A stretch of 64,000 bases of DNA from an uncultured Tissierellia bacterium (GCA_947253765.1 CAMYAK010000009.1:1-64000); one strand, 5' to 3'. Shown: positions 17,895 through 27,392, counted from the stretch's first letter. Numbers and translations: made by a program. The notes: a model not told the origin generated them from the sequence alone.

Positions 17895-19789
17895 CCATAG
17901 ATTTTAATTCCAAAGTTAAAGACCTTTATGCAAACCCGGTGGGCAGGGATGTTATAGACAAGATTTTGATGCAGACGGGCAAGTCCGATAAGTGGGTTTT
18001 GAATCCGATTGTTAGGAATCTGAAGCTTTCGTTTCTGAAAAAGCTGGCAGGAAAGAAAGTCTCCGATACATTTTGGGAACATCTTTTCTGGCTTTTAAAC
18101 AGCGAAAAGGATACGCCCAACACTCAGGAAATTCCGATGGAGTGGACTTGGTGGAAAGAGGCGGTTTTCTATCAGATATATCCCAGGTCTTTTGCAGATT
18201 CAAATGGGGACGGTATTGGGGACATAAAAGGGATTATTTCAAAACTGGATTATCTTGAGGGGCTGGGAATTGACGCAATATGGCTTTCTCCGATCTATGA
18301 TTCTCCCAATGATGATAACGGCTATGACATAAGGGATTATAGGAAGATCATGGAGGAAATGGGGACAATGGAGGAGTTTGACGAGCTCCTGGACCGGGTC
18401 CATCAACGTGGCATGAAGCTTATTATGGACCTTGTTGTCAACCACACTTCCGATGAGCATATTTGGTTTAAGAAGGCTCTTGAGGATCCCTACGGTCATT
18501 ATGGGAAATACTATTTCTTCCGGAAACCGAAAGACGGGAGAGAGCCCAACAACTGGGTCTCTTTCTTCAGCGGGAGTGCCTGGAATTACTATCCTCAGCA
18601 TGACCTCTACTGCCTCCACCTTTTCAGCAAGAAGCAAATGGATCTGAATTGGGACTATGAACCGGTTAGAAATGAAATTCACGATATGATTTCCTGGTGG
18701 CTTGATAAGGGGATTGACGGCTTTAGACTCGATGTAATTAATTACATTTCAAAAAGGGAAGGACTGCCTGACGGGGACAAGACCATAGGGGACCTGATAG
18801 ATTTTACCGGTATTGAGAACTACTATTACGGACCCAGACTCCATGAGTATTTAAAAGAGATGAGGGCCAAGACCTTTGATAAGTATGGAGCTTTCTCAGT
18901 AGCCGAGACCCCGGGCATAGGGCTTGAAATGGGCAAGCTCCTCTCAGGAGCCGACAGGAAGGAATTCGACCTGGTCTTAAACTTCGACCACCTTGAAACC
19001 CCGGGCCATGTGCGTTTTGAAGATTATGAGTATGACTTGAATTTTTTAAAAGACTATTACATCAAGTATCAGACCAGCTTCACCAACAATAACTGGATGT
19101 CAATCTTCTGGGAAAATCATGACAATCCCAGGATGGTCTCCAAGGTGACATCGGACAGGAGCCTTCACGAGCCCCTGTCCAAGCTGCTTATCGTTATACT
19201 GCTGACAATGAGGGGAACTCCCTTTGTTTTCCAAGGTCAGGAGCTGGGCGCTGCCAATTATGATTTCAAGTCAATTGAGGAGTTGAGGGATGTTGAGGTT
19301 ATAAATTATTATAATGAAAATCTTGAAAAATTCGGCCCCGAGGAGTGTTGGAAGATTTGTCTTGCCGGGACCAGGGACCATGCAAGGGCTCCAATGTTGT
19401 GGAACTCGGAGGAAGCCTATGGGGGCTTTTCAAGTGCCCAACCATGGATCTATATTGATGATTTCAAGAAGGGCTTGGGGGCCTTTGAACAGGACAAGGA
19501 TCCAGAATCGGTCCTGAGCTTTTTCAAAAAAGTCATAAGTTTGAGAAAAGAAAATAAAGCCCTGGCAAGGGGAGGAATAAGTTTTGTAGGTCAGGAAAAG
19601 AAGGACTACTTTGCCTATTACAGGACCTACAAAGATAAGAAAGTTTTTGTTGAGATGAACTTGTCGAGCGGGATAATAAAATCCGGTGGAATAGAAGAGA
19701 TAAAAAATCATACAGAATTTATCTCCAATTATCCGGATGCTGATAAAGCCGATCTCAGGCCATATGAGGCAAGAATTTTTGTTTTATAA
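17891..19789 (+). CDS. GH13 alpha-glucosidase with N-terminal extension
   Basis: A 632-residue intracellular glycoside hydrolase. Residues about 85-632 are a GH13 (oligo-1,6-glucosidase/trehalose-6-phosphate hydrolase-like) enzyme starting at 'WWKEAVFYQIYPRSF'. It has region I 'DLVVNHTS' (D180, H185), nucleophile Asp281 in 'GFRLDVIN', acid/base Glu339 in 'SVAETPG' and Asp411 in 'ENHDNPR'. The first ~85 residues are extra compared with ordinary family members: a compact, helical, Lys-rich domain with no signal peptide. The gene overlaps the GPH symporter gene (ATGA), so transport and hydrolysis are coupled. Because the transporter does not phosphorylate, free disaccharides are more likely substrates than sugar phosphates. 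Confidence 0.87.
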   Translation: MTIDFNSKVKDLYANPVGRDVIDKILMQTGKSDKWVLNPIVRNLKLSFLKKLAGKKVSDTFWEHLFWLLNSEKDTPNTQEIPMEWTWWKEAVFYQIYPRSFADSNGDGIGDIKGIISKLDYLEGLGIDAIWLSPIYDSPNDDNGYDIRDYRKIMEEMGTMEEFDELLDRVHQRGMKLIMDLVVNHTSDEHIWFKKALEDPYGHYGKYYFFRKPKDGREPNNWVSFFSGSAWNYYPQHDLYCLHLFSKKQMDLNWDYEPVRNEIHDMISWWLDKGIDGFRLDVINYISKREGLPDGDKTIGDLIDFTGIENYYYGPRLHEYLKEMRAKTFDKYGAFSVAETPGIGLEMGKLLSGADRKEFDLVLNFDHLETPGHVRFEDYEYDLNFLKDYYIKYQTSFTNNNWMSIFWENHDNPRMVSKVTSDRSLHEPLSKLLIVILLTMRGTPFVFQGQELGAANYDFKSIEELRDVEVINYYNENLEKFGPEECWKICLAGTRDHARAPMLWNSEEAYGGFSSAQPWIYIDDFKKGLGAFEQDKDPESVLSFFKKVISLRKENKALARGGISFVGQEKKDYFAYYRTYKDKKVFVEMNLSSGIIKSGGIEEIKNHTEFISNYPDADKADLRPYEARIFVL

Positions 19790-19817
19790 TAAAAAAAGAT
19801 TGATATTAAAAAGCAAT

Positions 19818-19849
19818 AAGGGGATTCACTCATTTCTGTAAATCCCCTT
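19818..19849. terminator. Bidirectional terminator between convergent genes
   Basis: AAGGGGATT and AATCCCCTT form a perfect 9-base stem with a 14-base loop. It is followed by TGTTTGTTT on the plus strand and by ATTGCTTTTT on the minus strand. It serves the GH13 gene and the rpn-like gene. Confidence 0.75.
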
Positions 19850-19856
19850 TGTTTGT

Positions 19857-20756
19857 TTACTTAGCATTTTCAAAGCCTTTTAGTATTTCTTCAACTTTTA
19901 CGGGGTCTAATCCGGCCAGCTCCATCTGCTCCTTGAAATATCTTGAGCTGTTAAGTCTTTCTTCCGCCTTTCCCCGGTTTTTACTTTCCTTCTCAATTTC
20001 TTTAAATACATTTTTTAACCCTGAATACATCGCCTTACCCCCTTCTTTCTCATTAAAGTCTATTTCTTGTCCAAAAAATGCCGCTATTGCCAGTGCAGTA
20101 TCCTTATCCAGTTTGCTAAGCTTTTCTTCATTATCTTTGAAATATTTTCTAAACTCCTTTGGCCTTGTAAGCTTCTGCAGGAATTCAAAGAAATATCGGA
20201 TGTTGTCAGGCAGTTTCTTTAAATCTTCCTCATCCAATCTTCTTATATCTATAACCCTGATATGATAATTCTCATAGTTTTTCCACTGTTCTTTAGGTAA
20301 TTTGGTCATCTCCAATATGCTCTTAGGCCCTGTCCACGCCTTTTCTCCAAAGTATAAAACCAGCGTAATTACAGGCAGGAGCGGTTTAGATTTCCAACTA
20401 TATTCCTGTTGAATCATGGCTGTCCCGTCATACATAAGTACTCTTAAGGGCATTGAATAATCTACTTTTGTCTGATTCTCAATCCCATAAAGACTTAGGA
20501 TTTTGCCATCTGTTTTCTTAATTATATCACGGACTATTTCTTTAGTTATTGTATTTCCTGCAATGTCGGTAAGTTGAAACTGAGAAGCCGTGTCATATTC
20601 GCTCAATTTTTTCGGATCTATTTTCGGAAGATCCGGAACAAAGGTGTTAAATATTGCTGCGAAATTGTTAGATCTTTTTAGAAAGATTTTAAGGGCATGA
20701 TCCTTTTTAGGTTGAGATTTTTCCTCTTTAGGTTTTGCTACAGTGGCTTCCGTCAT
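19857..20756 (-). CDS. Rpn-family (PD-(D/E)XK) putative nuclease/transposase, copy 1
   Basis: A 299-residue protein of the Rpn/PDDEXK-type 'transposase_31' group. The nuclease core carries Asp in 'SEYDTASQF' and the family's E-x-Q variant of the catalytic motif in 'SLYGIENQTKVDY', followed by 'VITLVLYFGEKAWTGPKS'. The C-terminal tail ('KAEERLNSSRYFKEQ') is almost the same as in the paralog at 37053-37910. Rpn proteins in E. coli are DNA endonucleases that raise RecA-independent recombination; other members have been linked to phage defence. A 15-residue Lys/Pro-rich N-terminal extension is absent from the second copy. The ribosome binding site is AAGGAGGA. Confidence 0.8.
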   Translation of the reverse strand: MTEATVAKPKEEKSQPKKDHALKIFLKRSNNFAAIFNTFVPDLPKIDPKKLSEYDTASQFQLTDIAGNTITKEIVRDIIKKTDGKILSLYGIENQTKVDYSMPLRVLMYDGTAMIQQEYSWKSKPLLPVITLVLYFGEKAWTGPKSILEMTKLPKEQWKNYENYHIRVIDIRRLDEEDLKKLPDNIRYFFEFLQKLTRPKEFRKYFKDNEEKLSKLDKDTALAIAAFFGQEIDFNEKEGGKAMYSGLKNVFKEIEKESKNRGKAEERLNSSRYFKEQMELAGLDPVKVEEILKGFENAK

Positions 20757-20895
20757 GTTTTATTCCTCCTTAAATGCATTAGATAAAATTCTTGAAATTT
20801 TTTAGCCGAGGGTTAAATATTGGGTGGGCTGAATGATTTCTTAATTGAATGTTAAGATGAGCTTAGCATGGGAGAAAGTTGAAATCCAATAAAGT

Positions 20896-20917
20896 CAAGT
20901 GATTGGAACGGTTTGAG
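20896..20917 (-). repeat. Conserved element upstream of rpn copy 1
   Basis: Read on the minus strand, CTCAAACCGTTCCAATCACT lies about 140 bases upstream of the rpn start. A match with one or two mismatches (36919-36940) lies about 113 bases upstream of the other rpn copy in the same relative orientation. Similarity continues less well on both sides. Confidence 0.65.
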
Positions 20918-20950
20918 AGCTTTTTATTCAAGATAAAACTAAATTAAATA

Positions 20951-20975
20951 GGGGTTGGACAAAAATGCCAACCCC
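20951..20975 (-). terminator. Terminator of degV (first copy)
   Basis: GGGGTTGG and CCAACCCC form a perfect 8-base stem with a 9-base loop. On the minus strand it is followed by TATTTAATTT. It lies 35 bases beyond the degV stop. Confidence 0.6.
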
Positions 20976-21009
20976 ATAAAAAAATCTTGATAAATAAATT
21001 ATTAAATTT

Positions 21010-21912
21010 TTATTTGAAATAGCATTTGGGATCTGTAAGCATTTCAGCCATTCTCTTTTCGTTGCCGGCCTTGCTTAGTATGACCCCTGCACCTACTGTA
21101 TTAGGGCCCAGGTGGGTGCCGACTACAGGCCCTACGGCATGGTACTTAACCCGGTCAGGTCCGAATTTTTCCTGAAAATACTCGTAAAGACCCCGGGCCT
21201 CCTCTTTATCTGATGAGTATTGGACACAGATAGGGAAGTCAGGATCAAGTTCATACCGCTCAACAAAGCGGATAATTCTTTTAATGCTGTTTTTTACTCC
21301 CCTGTCTTTAACAGGCGATTCGAGTATGCCCTCATCATTAATAAGTAAAAAGGGAGTTATGTGGAAGAGGCCGCCAAGCAGGGCCAAATTCCCGGGTATT
21401 CTTCCGCCTTTTTTAAGATGGTTGAGTTCAGTAACATTTTCACATACCAGGGCCCTCTGCTTCACTTCCTCAAGCTCCCGGGCTATTTCAGAGGCTGAAA
21501 GTCCCTTTCTCGCCAGCCTTCCCATGTGGAGGGCAAGCAAGGCCTGGGCGGCAATTGCGGTATTTGAATTTACAACAAAAATCTTATCATAGTCAACCAT
21601 GTCAAGGGCCTTCATGGCCGATTCATAAGATCCGGATATGCCGATAGAAATGGTGAGGTAGACAGCTTCCTGACCGGATTTTTTTATTTCCTTAAAAAGA
21701 GAAAGCAGGTCGCCGAAGGCCGGCTGGCTGGTGGAGGGAAGGGCATCTTCCTCAGTCATTTTTTTATAAAAGCGGGAGAAATCTTCATCTTCGCCCTGCG
21801 AGAACACTTCGCCGTTAAAAGTGACAGGAAGGGTGATAAGCTCAACACCGATTTCTTCAGCTTCTTTTACAGTTATATCGGCAGCAGTGTCCACAAAAAC
21901 TCTGCATTTCAT
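21010..21912 (-). CDS. DegV family fatty-acid-binding protein, copy 1
   Basis: A 300-residue DegV/FakB-type protein; ATG 21912 is chosen because AAGGAGC lies before it. It starts 'CRVFVDTAADITVKEAEEIG' and has 'PSTSQPAFGDL', 'SIGISGSYESA' and a C-terminal 'GPVVGTHLGPNTVGAG', all typical of the family. DegV proteins bind a fatty acid and, as FakB, present it to the kinase FakA for phosphorylation. No fakA gene is in the window. A second, distinct member is encoded at 35916-36767. Confidence 0.87.
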   Translation of the reverse strand: MKCRVFVDTAADITVKEAEEIGVELITLPVTFNGEVFSQGEDEDFSRFYKKMTEEDALPSTSQPAFGDLLSLFKEIKKSGQEAVYLTISIGISGSYESAMKALDMVDYDKIFVVNSNTAIAAQALLALHMGRLARKGLSASEIARELEEVKQRALVCENVTELNHLKKGGRIPGNLALLGGLFHITPFLLINDEGILESPVKDRGVKNSIKRIIRFVERYELDPDFPICVQYSSDKEEARGLYEYFQEKFGPDRVKYHAVGPVVGTHLGPNTVGAGVILSKAGNEKRMAEMLTDPKCYFK

Positions 21913-22025
21913 AATATTGCTCCTTAAAATATAATTCCTGATATTCAAGGCTAATTATACAGCATTTCTACAAAATTTAAAAAATTTTAACAAGTCCCCA
22001 GGTTTTTACAAGACGGGACAAGATA

Positions 22026-22631
22026 TCATAGGATATATTTTTCAATAAGGGGAATAGATGATTCCAAGATCCTGGCAGTAAGTCCCCAGATCAGCTTATC
22101 CTCATATTCATAAAAGACCATCCTCTCACGTCCCTGCAGAAACTCATAGTCCTTGCCGCCGGGAACCTTGTCAAAAGGAAAATCGTGATCAGGCTCCATT
22201 ATCAGCTTGTTATAGAGAACCTTAGCTTTCATTGTCCTCAGGAGTTCAAATGGGATGGTGAAAATCGAGGCCACTTCCGAAGGGTTGAAGGTCCCATGGT
22301 AGTCCCTGATCAGGCCTATATAGGAGTGGACAATCCTGCCCGTATAGGAAATATCCAGGTCTCCATCAAGGAGGATTTTTATGTTTTCAGGAGCCAGGAG
22401 GAGCTCTTCTGAAGCTTCACGTAATGCTGCCTTGTCAGGCTCTTCTTGGCCTTCCAATGAGCCGCCGGGAAAAGAAATCTCTCCGGGTTGGACTGAGAGC
22501 TTGGAAGATCTGACCTGAAAAAGGAGGTGTGGCTTGCCCTTTTCAAGCAAAATCGGGACAAGGACCGAATACTCCTTCTTAATGCGGGTCCCGGTGAGGC
22601 CGATTTTTCTTTTCTGATAATATTCTTTCAT
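22026..22631 (-). CDS. NUDIX hydrolase, CoA pyrophosphatase-like (NudL/YeaB type)
   Basis: A 201-residue protein with the Nudix box 'GGSLEGQEEPDKAALREASE' (G-x5-E-x7-R-E-x-x-E). It is preceded by the NudL-type 'VQPGEISFPGG', which is diagnostic of CoA pyrophosphatases. It would hydrolyse coenzyme A or acyl-CoA to phosphopantetheine and 3',5'-ADP, or clean up other nucleotides. It is 2 bases downstream of the large ABC permease gene, so probably co-transcribed, although no functional link is apparent. Confidence 0.82.
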   Translation of the reverse strand: MKEYYQKRKIGLTGTRIKKEYSVLVPILLEKGKPHLLFQVRSSKLSVQPGEISFPGGSLEGQEEPDKAALREASEELLLAPENIKILLDGDLDISYTGRIVHSYIGLIRDYHGTFNPSEVASIFTIPFELLRTMKAKVLYNKLIMEPDHDFPFDKVPGGKDYEFLQGRERMVFYEYEDKLIWGLTARILESSIPLIEKYIL

Positions 22632-22633
22632 GG

Positions 22634-25600
22634 CTATTCATCCGCTTTCAAGGCTTCAACCATATCGACATCTTTAAGCTGTCTGTGGATTATCAGCATG
22701 ACAATTATGGAGAAGACCATGGTTATGGAAGAGCCTATGATAAAGGCCGACAGGACCAGGTGGGGGTCAATCAGGATGGCCTGGGGAGACAGGACCATAC
22801 ATATCATGTAGTGGATGCCCTTGCCGCAGGCCAGGCCGAATAAGATTCCTACCAGGGTCAGTATAAGGGTCTCCCTATATATATACTCGGTAACTTCCTT
22901 GTCGGTAAAGCCCAGAACCTTGATCGTTGAAAGCTCCCGCTTCCTCTCCGAAACATTGAGGTTGGTCAGATTAAACAGGACCACAAAAGCCAGGGCTGAA
23001 GAAATTAATATTATGACTACGACTATTATATCGAGCGAGGCCATGAGCCGATTAACGGTATCGAGAGTATCGGTCATTTCAAGGCTTGTTTGGACCGCAG
23101 GATTATCGCGGACCTTATCCTTGATATCCTTCCAATCCTCAATATTCTCAAATTTTACCAGGAGGGCATTTTCCTCAACCTTCTTATTAAAATATTTTTC
23201 ATAGTTTTTCGGACTCATTATTATAAGGTTGCCAATATAGTTCTCTATTTTTTTGCTTATCTTGAGGTCGTATTTGTGGCCGATAATGTCCTTGACAGTC
23301 AAGGTACCCTTGGAGTCTTTGAGGCTCATATAGAGTCTTTCCGAAGCCAGGGCCCCGTTATTCGGAATACTTATATCTTTACCGGATTTTCTATCCCTTA
23401 TTATTCGAAGCTTATCAAAGGCTTCTTCATCAAAAGGAACCATGATTGAGATGGTTTCCTGGTTGCCGTCGGCATTAATGAAGCTTCCGAGCTGGGCATA
23501 GTAGGGGGCTGTGGTAACTTTTTTAGAGTTTATAAGGTCCTTCAAGTCGCTGATATCCTTGGAATCAGCCTTGTTGTCATAAACGATAGATACATCATAA
23601 GAATCCAGGACGTGGAACTGCTTATACAGCATATTGCTTATGGAGGATTTCAAGCCAAACCCCATAATTATTAGCGATGAGCAGCCCATGACGCCAAGTA
23701 TGGTCATGAGCATACGGCTCTTTTTCACCGTGATATTTCTCATGGTTATCTTTCTCATAAAGCCCATCCTCCTCCAGACCGGCTTTATCCTCTCAAGGAA
23801 AATCCTGTTCCCCTTCTTAGGCGGCTTGGCCTTCATGAGTTGGGCTGCCCTCTGTTTAAGGGTGTTGTTGCTTGAATATGCAGCAGTCAAAAGGGTCAGA
23901 CCCAGACCTATGAAAAGGGCCATAAGTATATGAAGGGGACTGATTGAAAAGCTCAGGGGATAGAGGAGGTTAATGCCGAAGGCATAGGCCTTCACTATGA
24001 TAGGCATGAGCATCTTGAAGCCCACAAGTATCCCGAGACCTGTGCCTATAGTGGCAGCCAGGCCTGAGTAAACAAGGTATTTAGAGGCTATGAAGTTACG
24101 ATTATAACCCAGGGCCTTCATCGTGCCTATCTGGCCCCTTTCCTCTTCGACCATCCTGGATGTGGTGGTCATGGTTATGAGCATGGCTATAAGGTAGAAG
24201 ACCACGGGGAAGATAAGGGTCATGGCGTCCATATTATTGGCCCCGTCAATATAGGTGAAAAGGTGGTTGTCCCCATATCGACCCTTTATTGAGTATTCGG
24301 GAACCTCAAGTTCATCAAGGTCCCTTTCAGCCTTTTCCAGGTCATTTTTTCCTTCAATAAGATCAATTTCGGCCTGTGGAGCCTTTTCTTCGTATTTTTT
24401 AAGGCCATCTATGTAGTCGGCTCGGCCCTTTTTGAGATCGGATCGGGCTTCATCAAGCTTCTTAAGACCGTCAATTTTTCCGGAATTATAGTCCCGGATG
24501 CCTTGGTCCAGGTCTTTTTTGCCCTTGCTGTATTCTGAAAAGCCGTCATCCAGCTTTTTCTTAGCCGCCTCAAGGTCCGCTTTTGCCTTGTCCAGCTTTT
24601 TTTCTCCATCTTTGAACTTTACAAGCCCGTCATTATATTCTTTTTCAGCCTCATTGAGCTTAACCTCTTCACTATCGATCTTATTGAGACTCGCCAGGCC
24701 CTCCTCGATCTTCCTCAGGCCGCCTTGGGCTTGACTGCGTTTATTTTCCAGGTCGGCCTTTTGTCCGTCAAGGGCATTCAGCTGATTTTCAGAGGAATTA
24801 AGTTTTGCCAGGCCCTGTTCGACTTGAGAAAGGCCCGAATTAATTTCTGCAATGCCGGATTCAAGCTTGGATTTTTGGGTCTCAAGGGCGGCAATTTTTC
24901 CGCGGAGCTCAGCTATTCGGGCTGCATTTCCATTTGGATCCGCCATAAGCAGGTCAAGTTGGGACTTTAATAGGACAAGACCTTCCTGAATCTGACTAAG
25001 GCCATTTTCAGCTTGAGTTTTCTTGCCTTCCAAATCAGCTTTCATGGCTATGAGCTTGTCACGCTCAGCTTTAATAATGGCAAGATTATTAGGCCTATCT
25101 TCAATAGCCTTATTTATCTTATCCAAACCTTCGTCTATCTGAGCCAGGCCGGACAAGACCTTGGTCTTGTTACTTTCAAGTGAGGACTTGGTAACCCCTT
25201 GGTCGGCAAGCTTTTTCTTAGCTTCATCGAGTTTTGACCGTCCGTCTTTAAGCTTTAAAGCTCCCGCATCAAGGTCGGCCCTCTTTTCATTGAGCTCCTT
25301 TAAACCGTCTTGGTATTTTTTCAGACCCTTTTCATAGTCGGCTTGGCCTTTGTCCAGCTTTTCTCCTGCTTCATCCAAGGATTTACGGGCGTCCTCAAGC
25401 TTTTTCTTTCCCTTGACCAGGCCGTCTTTATATTCCTTCTTTCCTTTTTTATAGTCTTTTTCGCCGTCATTAAGGGCCTTTCTTGCATCCTCAAGGTCTG
25501 TCTTGGCTTTTTTGAGGTCGGCATAACCCTTATCAATAGCGGACTTGCCGTCATTAATGCTCTTGGCCAGGTCGTCTTTAATGTCCTTCTCAAGCTCTCC

Positions 25601-26443
25601 GGGCCTCTTGCTCAGGAGATCTTCAAGTTTTGAAATTAAAGTATTTTCACGCTCCCTGTAGGCCTTGTCGTATGTATTTAAACCCTCAAGACTGTGGAAT
25701 TTAAGCATGGCCCCCATGGGCTTGTCCGCCTTAAAAACATCTTTTAAAACATATGCAAAATAGTCTACCTTGCCATCACCAAGCTCGGTTCTTCCCCTGT
25801 CTTCAGTGGACAGGTAGCTTATGCTCTCAGCAAAGCCTACAACTTTAAAAACCTCATTTTTTAGGTCCTTGCTTGGGAAAGGGCTTTTGATTTCGGGCTT
25901 TTCTATATCAAAGCCGTCATTATTGGCGGACTTTAAATCGTTTTTATTTTTATCATCTTTGTCACTATGTATTAGTCGGATTTCTTGGCCCAGCTTCATG
26001 CCTTCTTTTTTGGCAGAAAGGTCAATGAGGATTTCCCGATCATTTTGGGGGAGCCTGCCTTCTCTGACAAGCGGTTTTGACAACTTTTCAGGCAAAGAAT
26101 TAACTCTTATCGGCTTATCACTGTTTCCAAGGTAAAAGTCAGACTGATAAAAGTATTCTATGCCGGCCAGGTCCGGAAAGGCCTCCAGGAGTTTTTTATC
26201 TTCAGAGTCAAGGCCGAAATATGAAGTGACCTCAATATTGTCCCTCTCCGACCCTTTGATGGAATGCTCAAGGTTATTTCTCATATTGGGGGCAGTCGTT
26301 ATAAGGCCGATAAAGACCAGGGCACCCAGCATAGTCATGATTATGAGCGATAAAAAACGCTTCTTGCTGGTCCAAATGGTCCTCAGCCAATCAGTCCTGT
26401 AGGTCTGACCAAAATTATTCAATTGCCTATTTTTTTCAGCCAT
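22634..26443 (-). CDS. FtsX/MacB-type ABC permease with a ~450-residue extracellular coiled coil
   Basis: A 1269-residue protein. A membrane segment at about residues 30-50 ('SLIIMTMLGALVFIGL') is followed by a ~240-residue extracellular region. A very long coiled coil at about 290-735 is built from recurring units such as 'DLEAAKKKLDDGFSEY' and 'LDKAKADLEAAKKKL'. Then comes a first FtsX domain ('MVEEERGQIGTMKALGYNRN') and, after another extracellular domain, a second C-terminal FtsX domain ('RKRELSTIKVLGFTDKEV'). Family members export or extract lipids and peptides mechanically. The hairpin-like coiled coil recalls YhgE/Pip proteins and would span the wall. The ATPase gene lies 13 bases upstream. 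Confidence 0.85.
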   Translation of the reverse strand: MAEKNRQLNNFGQTYRTDWLRTIWTSKKRFLSLIIMTMLGALVFIGLITTAPNMRNNLEHSIKGSERDNIEVTSYFGLDSEDKKLLEAFPDLAGIEYFYQSDFYLGNSDKPIRVNSLPEKLSKPLVREGRLPQNDREILIDLSAKKEGMKLGQEIRLIHSDKDDKNKNDLKSANNDGFDIEKPEIKSPFPSKDLKNEVFKVVGFAESISYLSTEDRGRTELGDGKVDYFAYVLKDVFKADKPMGAMLKFHSLEGLNTYDKAYRERENTLISKLEDLLSKRPGELEKDIKDDLAKSINDGKSAIDKGYADLKKAKTDLEDARKALNDGEKDYKKGKKEYKDGLVKGKKKLEDARKSLDEAGEKLDKGQADYEKGLKKYQDGLKELNEKRADLDAGALKLKDGRSKLDEAKKKLADQGVTKSSLESNKTKVLSGLAQIDEGLDKINKAIEDRPNNLAIIKAERDKLIAMKADLEGKKTQAENGLSQIQEGLVLLKSQLDLLMADPNGNAARIAELRGKIAALETQKSKLESGIAEINSGLSQVEQGLAKLNSSENQLNALDGQKADLENKRSQAQGGLRKIEEGLASLNKIDSEEVKLNEAEKEYNDGLVKFKDGEKKLDKAKADLEAAKKKLDDGFSEYSKGKKDLDQGIRDYNSGKIDGLKKLDEARSDLKKGRADYIDGLKKYEEKAPQAEIDLIEGKNDLEKAERDLDELEVPEYSIKGRYGDNHLFTYIDGANNMDAMTLIFPVVFYLIAMLITMTTTSRMVEEERGQIGTMKALGYNRNFIASKYLVYSGLAATIGTGLGILVGFKMLMPIIVKAYAFGINLLYPLSFSISPLHILMALFIGLGLTLLTAAYSSNNTLKQRAAQLMKAKPPKKGNRIFLERIKPVWRRMGFMRKITMRNITVKKSRMLMTILGVMGCSSLIIMGFGLKSSISNMLYKQFHVLDSYDVSIVYDNKADSKDISDLKDLINSKKVTTAPYYAQLGSFINADGNQETISIMVPFDEEAFDKLRIIRDRKSGKDISIPNNGALASERLYMSLKDSKGTLTVKDIIGHKYDLKISKKIENYIGNLIIMSPKNYEKYFNKKVEENALLVKFENIEDWKDIKDKVRDNPAVQTSLEMTDTLDTVNRLMASLDIIVVVIILISSALAFVVLFNLTNLNVSERKRELSTIKVLGFTDKEVTEYIYRETLILTLVGILFGLACGKGIHYMICMVLSPQAILIDPHLVLSAFIIGSSITMVFSIIVMLIIHRQLKDVDMVEALKADE

Positions 26444-26456
26444 GTTAATAAAATTC

Positions 26457-27158
26457 CTACCACATTATTTCATCTATGGGCACCGGATTTTCATTGACCC
26501 TTATATCTCGGATGCCCCCGTCAACCATTTCTATGACCCTGTCTGCAATTGGTTTTATAGCCGAATTGTGGGTTACGATTATGACAGTGGTTCCGGTTTT
26601 TCTCCCTGTTTCATGTAGCTGCTTTAAAATTGACTTACCGGTCTCGTAATCAAGCGCACCGGTGGGCTCATCACATAAGAGGATACCGGGATTCTTTGCC
26701 ATGCCCCTGGCAATGGAGACCCTCTGCTGTTCTCCTCCTGAAAGTTGGGCCGGGAAGTTATTGGCCTTATCTTCCAAACCCACAGCCCTTAAGGCTTTTA
26801 TGGGATCCATAGCATTGCTTACAAGGTGGCTGGCCATTTCAACATTTTCCCGTGCCGTAAGGTTTCCGATGAGATTATAGTTTTGGAAAACAAAACCTAT
26901 CTGGTAGCGCCTATATTTGGTCAGCCGATTCTCATCAAATTCACTGATGTTTTTGCCGTCAACTATGACTTGGCCCTCATCATTCTGGTCAAGGCCTCCT
27001 AGTATATTGAGGGTAGTTGATTTGCCGGCCCCTGAAGGTCCCAGGATAAGGCAAAACTCCCCACGTTCAACTGAAAAACTCAGGTTATTATTGGCCAGAA
27101 CCTGGGTTTCTCCGCTCCTGTAACGCTTATATACATTTTTAAACTCTATAAAGCTCAT
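26457..27158 (-). CDS. ABC transporter ATP-binding protein, MacB/LolD type
   Basis: A 233-residue ATPase with Walker A 'GPSGAGKST', Q-loop in 'FVFQNYNL', signature 'LSGGEQQRVSIA', Walker B 'ILLCDEPTGALD' and the H-loop 'THNS'. It is the cytoplasmic motor for the large FtsX-type permease encoded 13 bases downstream; the two form a two-gene operon. Unlike most importers, no binding protein is present, consistent with an exporter or mechanotransmission complex. Confidence 0.92.
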   Translation of the reverse strand: MSFIEFKNVYKRYRSGETQVLANNNLSFSVERGEFCLILGPSGAGKSTTLNILGGLDQNDEGQVIVDGKNISEFDENRLTKYRRYQIGFVFQNYNLIGNLTARENVEMASHLVSNAMDPIKALRAVGLEDKANNFPAQLSGGEQQRVSIARGMAKNPGILLCDEPTGALDYETGKSILKQLHETGRKTGTTVIIVTHNSAIKPIADRVIEMVDGGIRDIRVNENPVPIDEIMW

Positions 27159-27196
27159 AAGGTCTCACTTTCACTTGAATCTACAGCCCAATGCCG

Positions 27197-27392
27197 TCAA
27201 TCGTTAACTACTATAAGGCAGACTTTCATGGCCTCCAAGGCTCTTTTATGGGAGTCGGGGCTAACCCCGGCTGCCCTTAAAATTTTTTACCTTGTCTATT
27301 ACGTAGGGAACGATTTTAACGGCCTCCTTACTCCCAAGGGCACCGTCTATAAAGTCATTTTGCATATCAATGACAACAAGTACTTCCTGCAT
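27197..27392 (-). pseudogene. Isochorismatase-family cysteine hydrolase with large internal deletion
   Basis: ATG 27392 behind TTAAGGAGG begins 'VLVVIDMQNDFIDGALGS', the N-terminus of nicotinamidase-related amidases with the catalytic Asp. After about 43 codons the frame breaks. A second frame immediately after gives 'AGVSPDSHKRALEAMKVC' and then 'LIVVND' and stop, which is the C-terminal end of the same family. About 100 middle residues, including the catalytic Lys and Cys, are missing. A single internal deletion plus a shift explains it. The gene is dead. Confidence 0.75.

Noticed and set aside
25310..25633. 107-residue plus-strand hydrophobic ORF
   Set aside because: It is the antisense of the Lys/Asp/Ala-rich coiled-coil coding sequence, which always gives Phe/Leu/Val-rich shadows.
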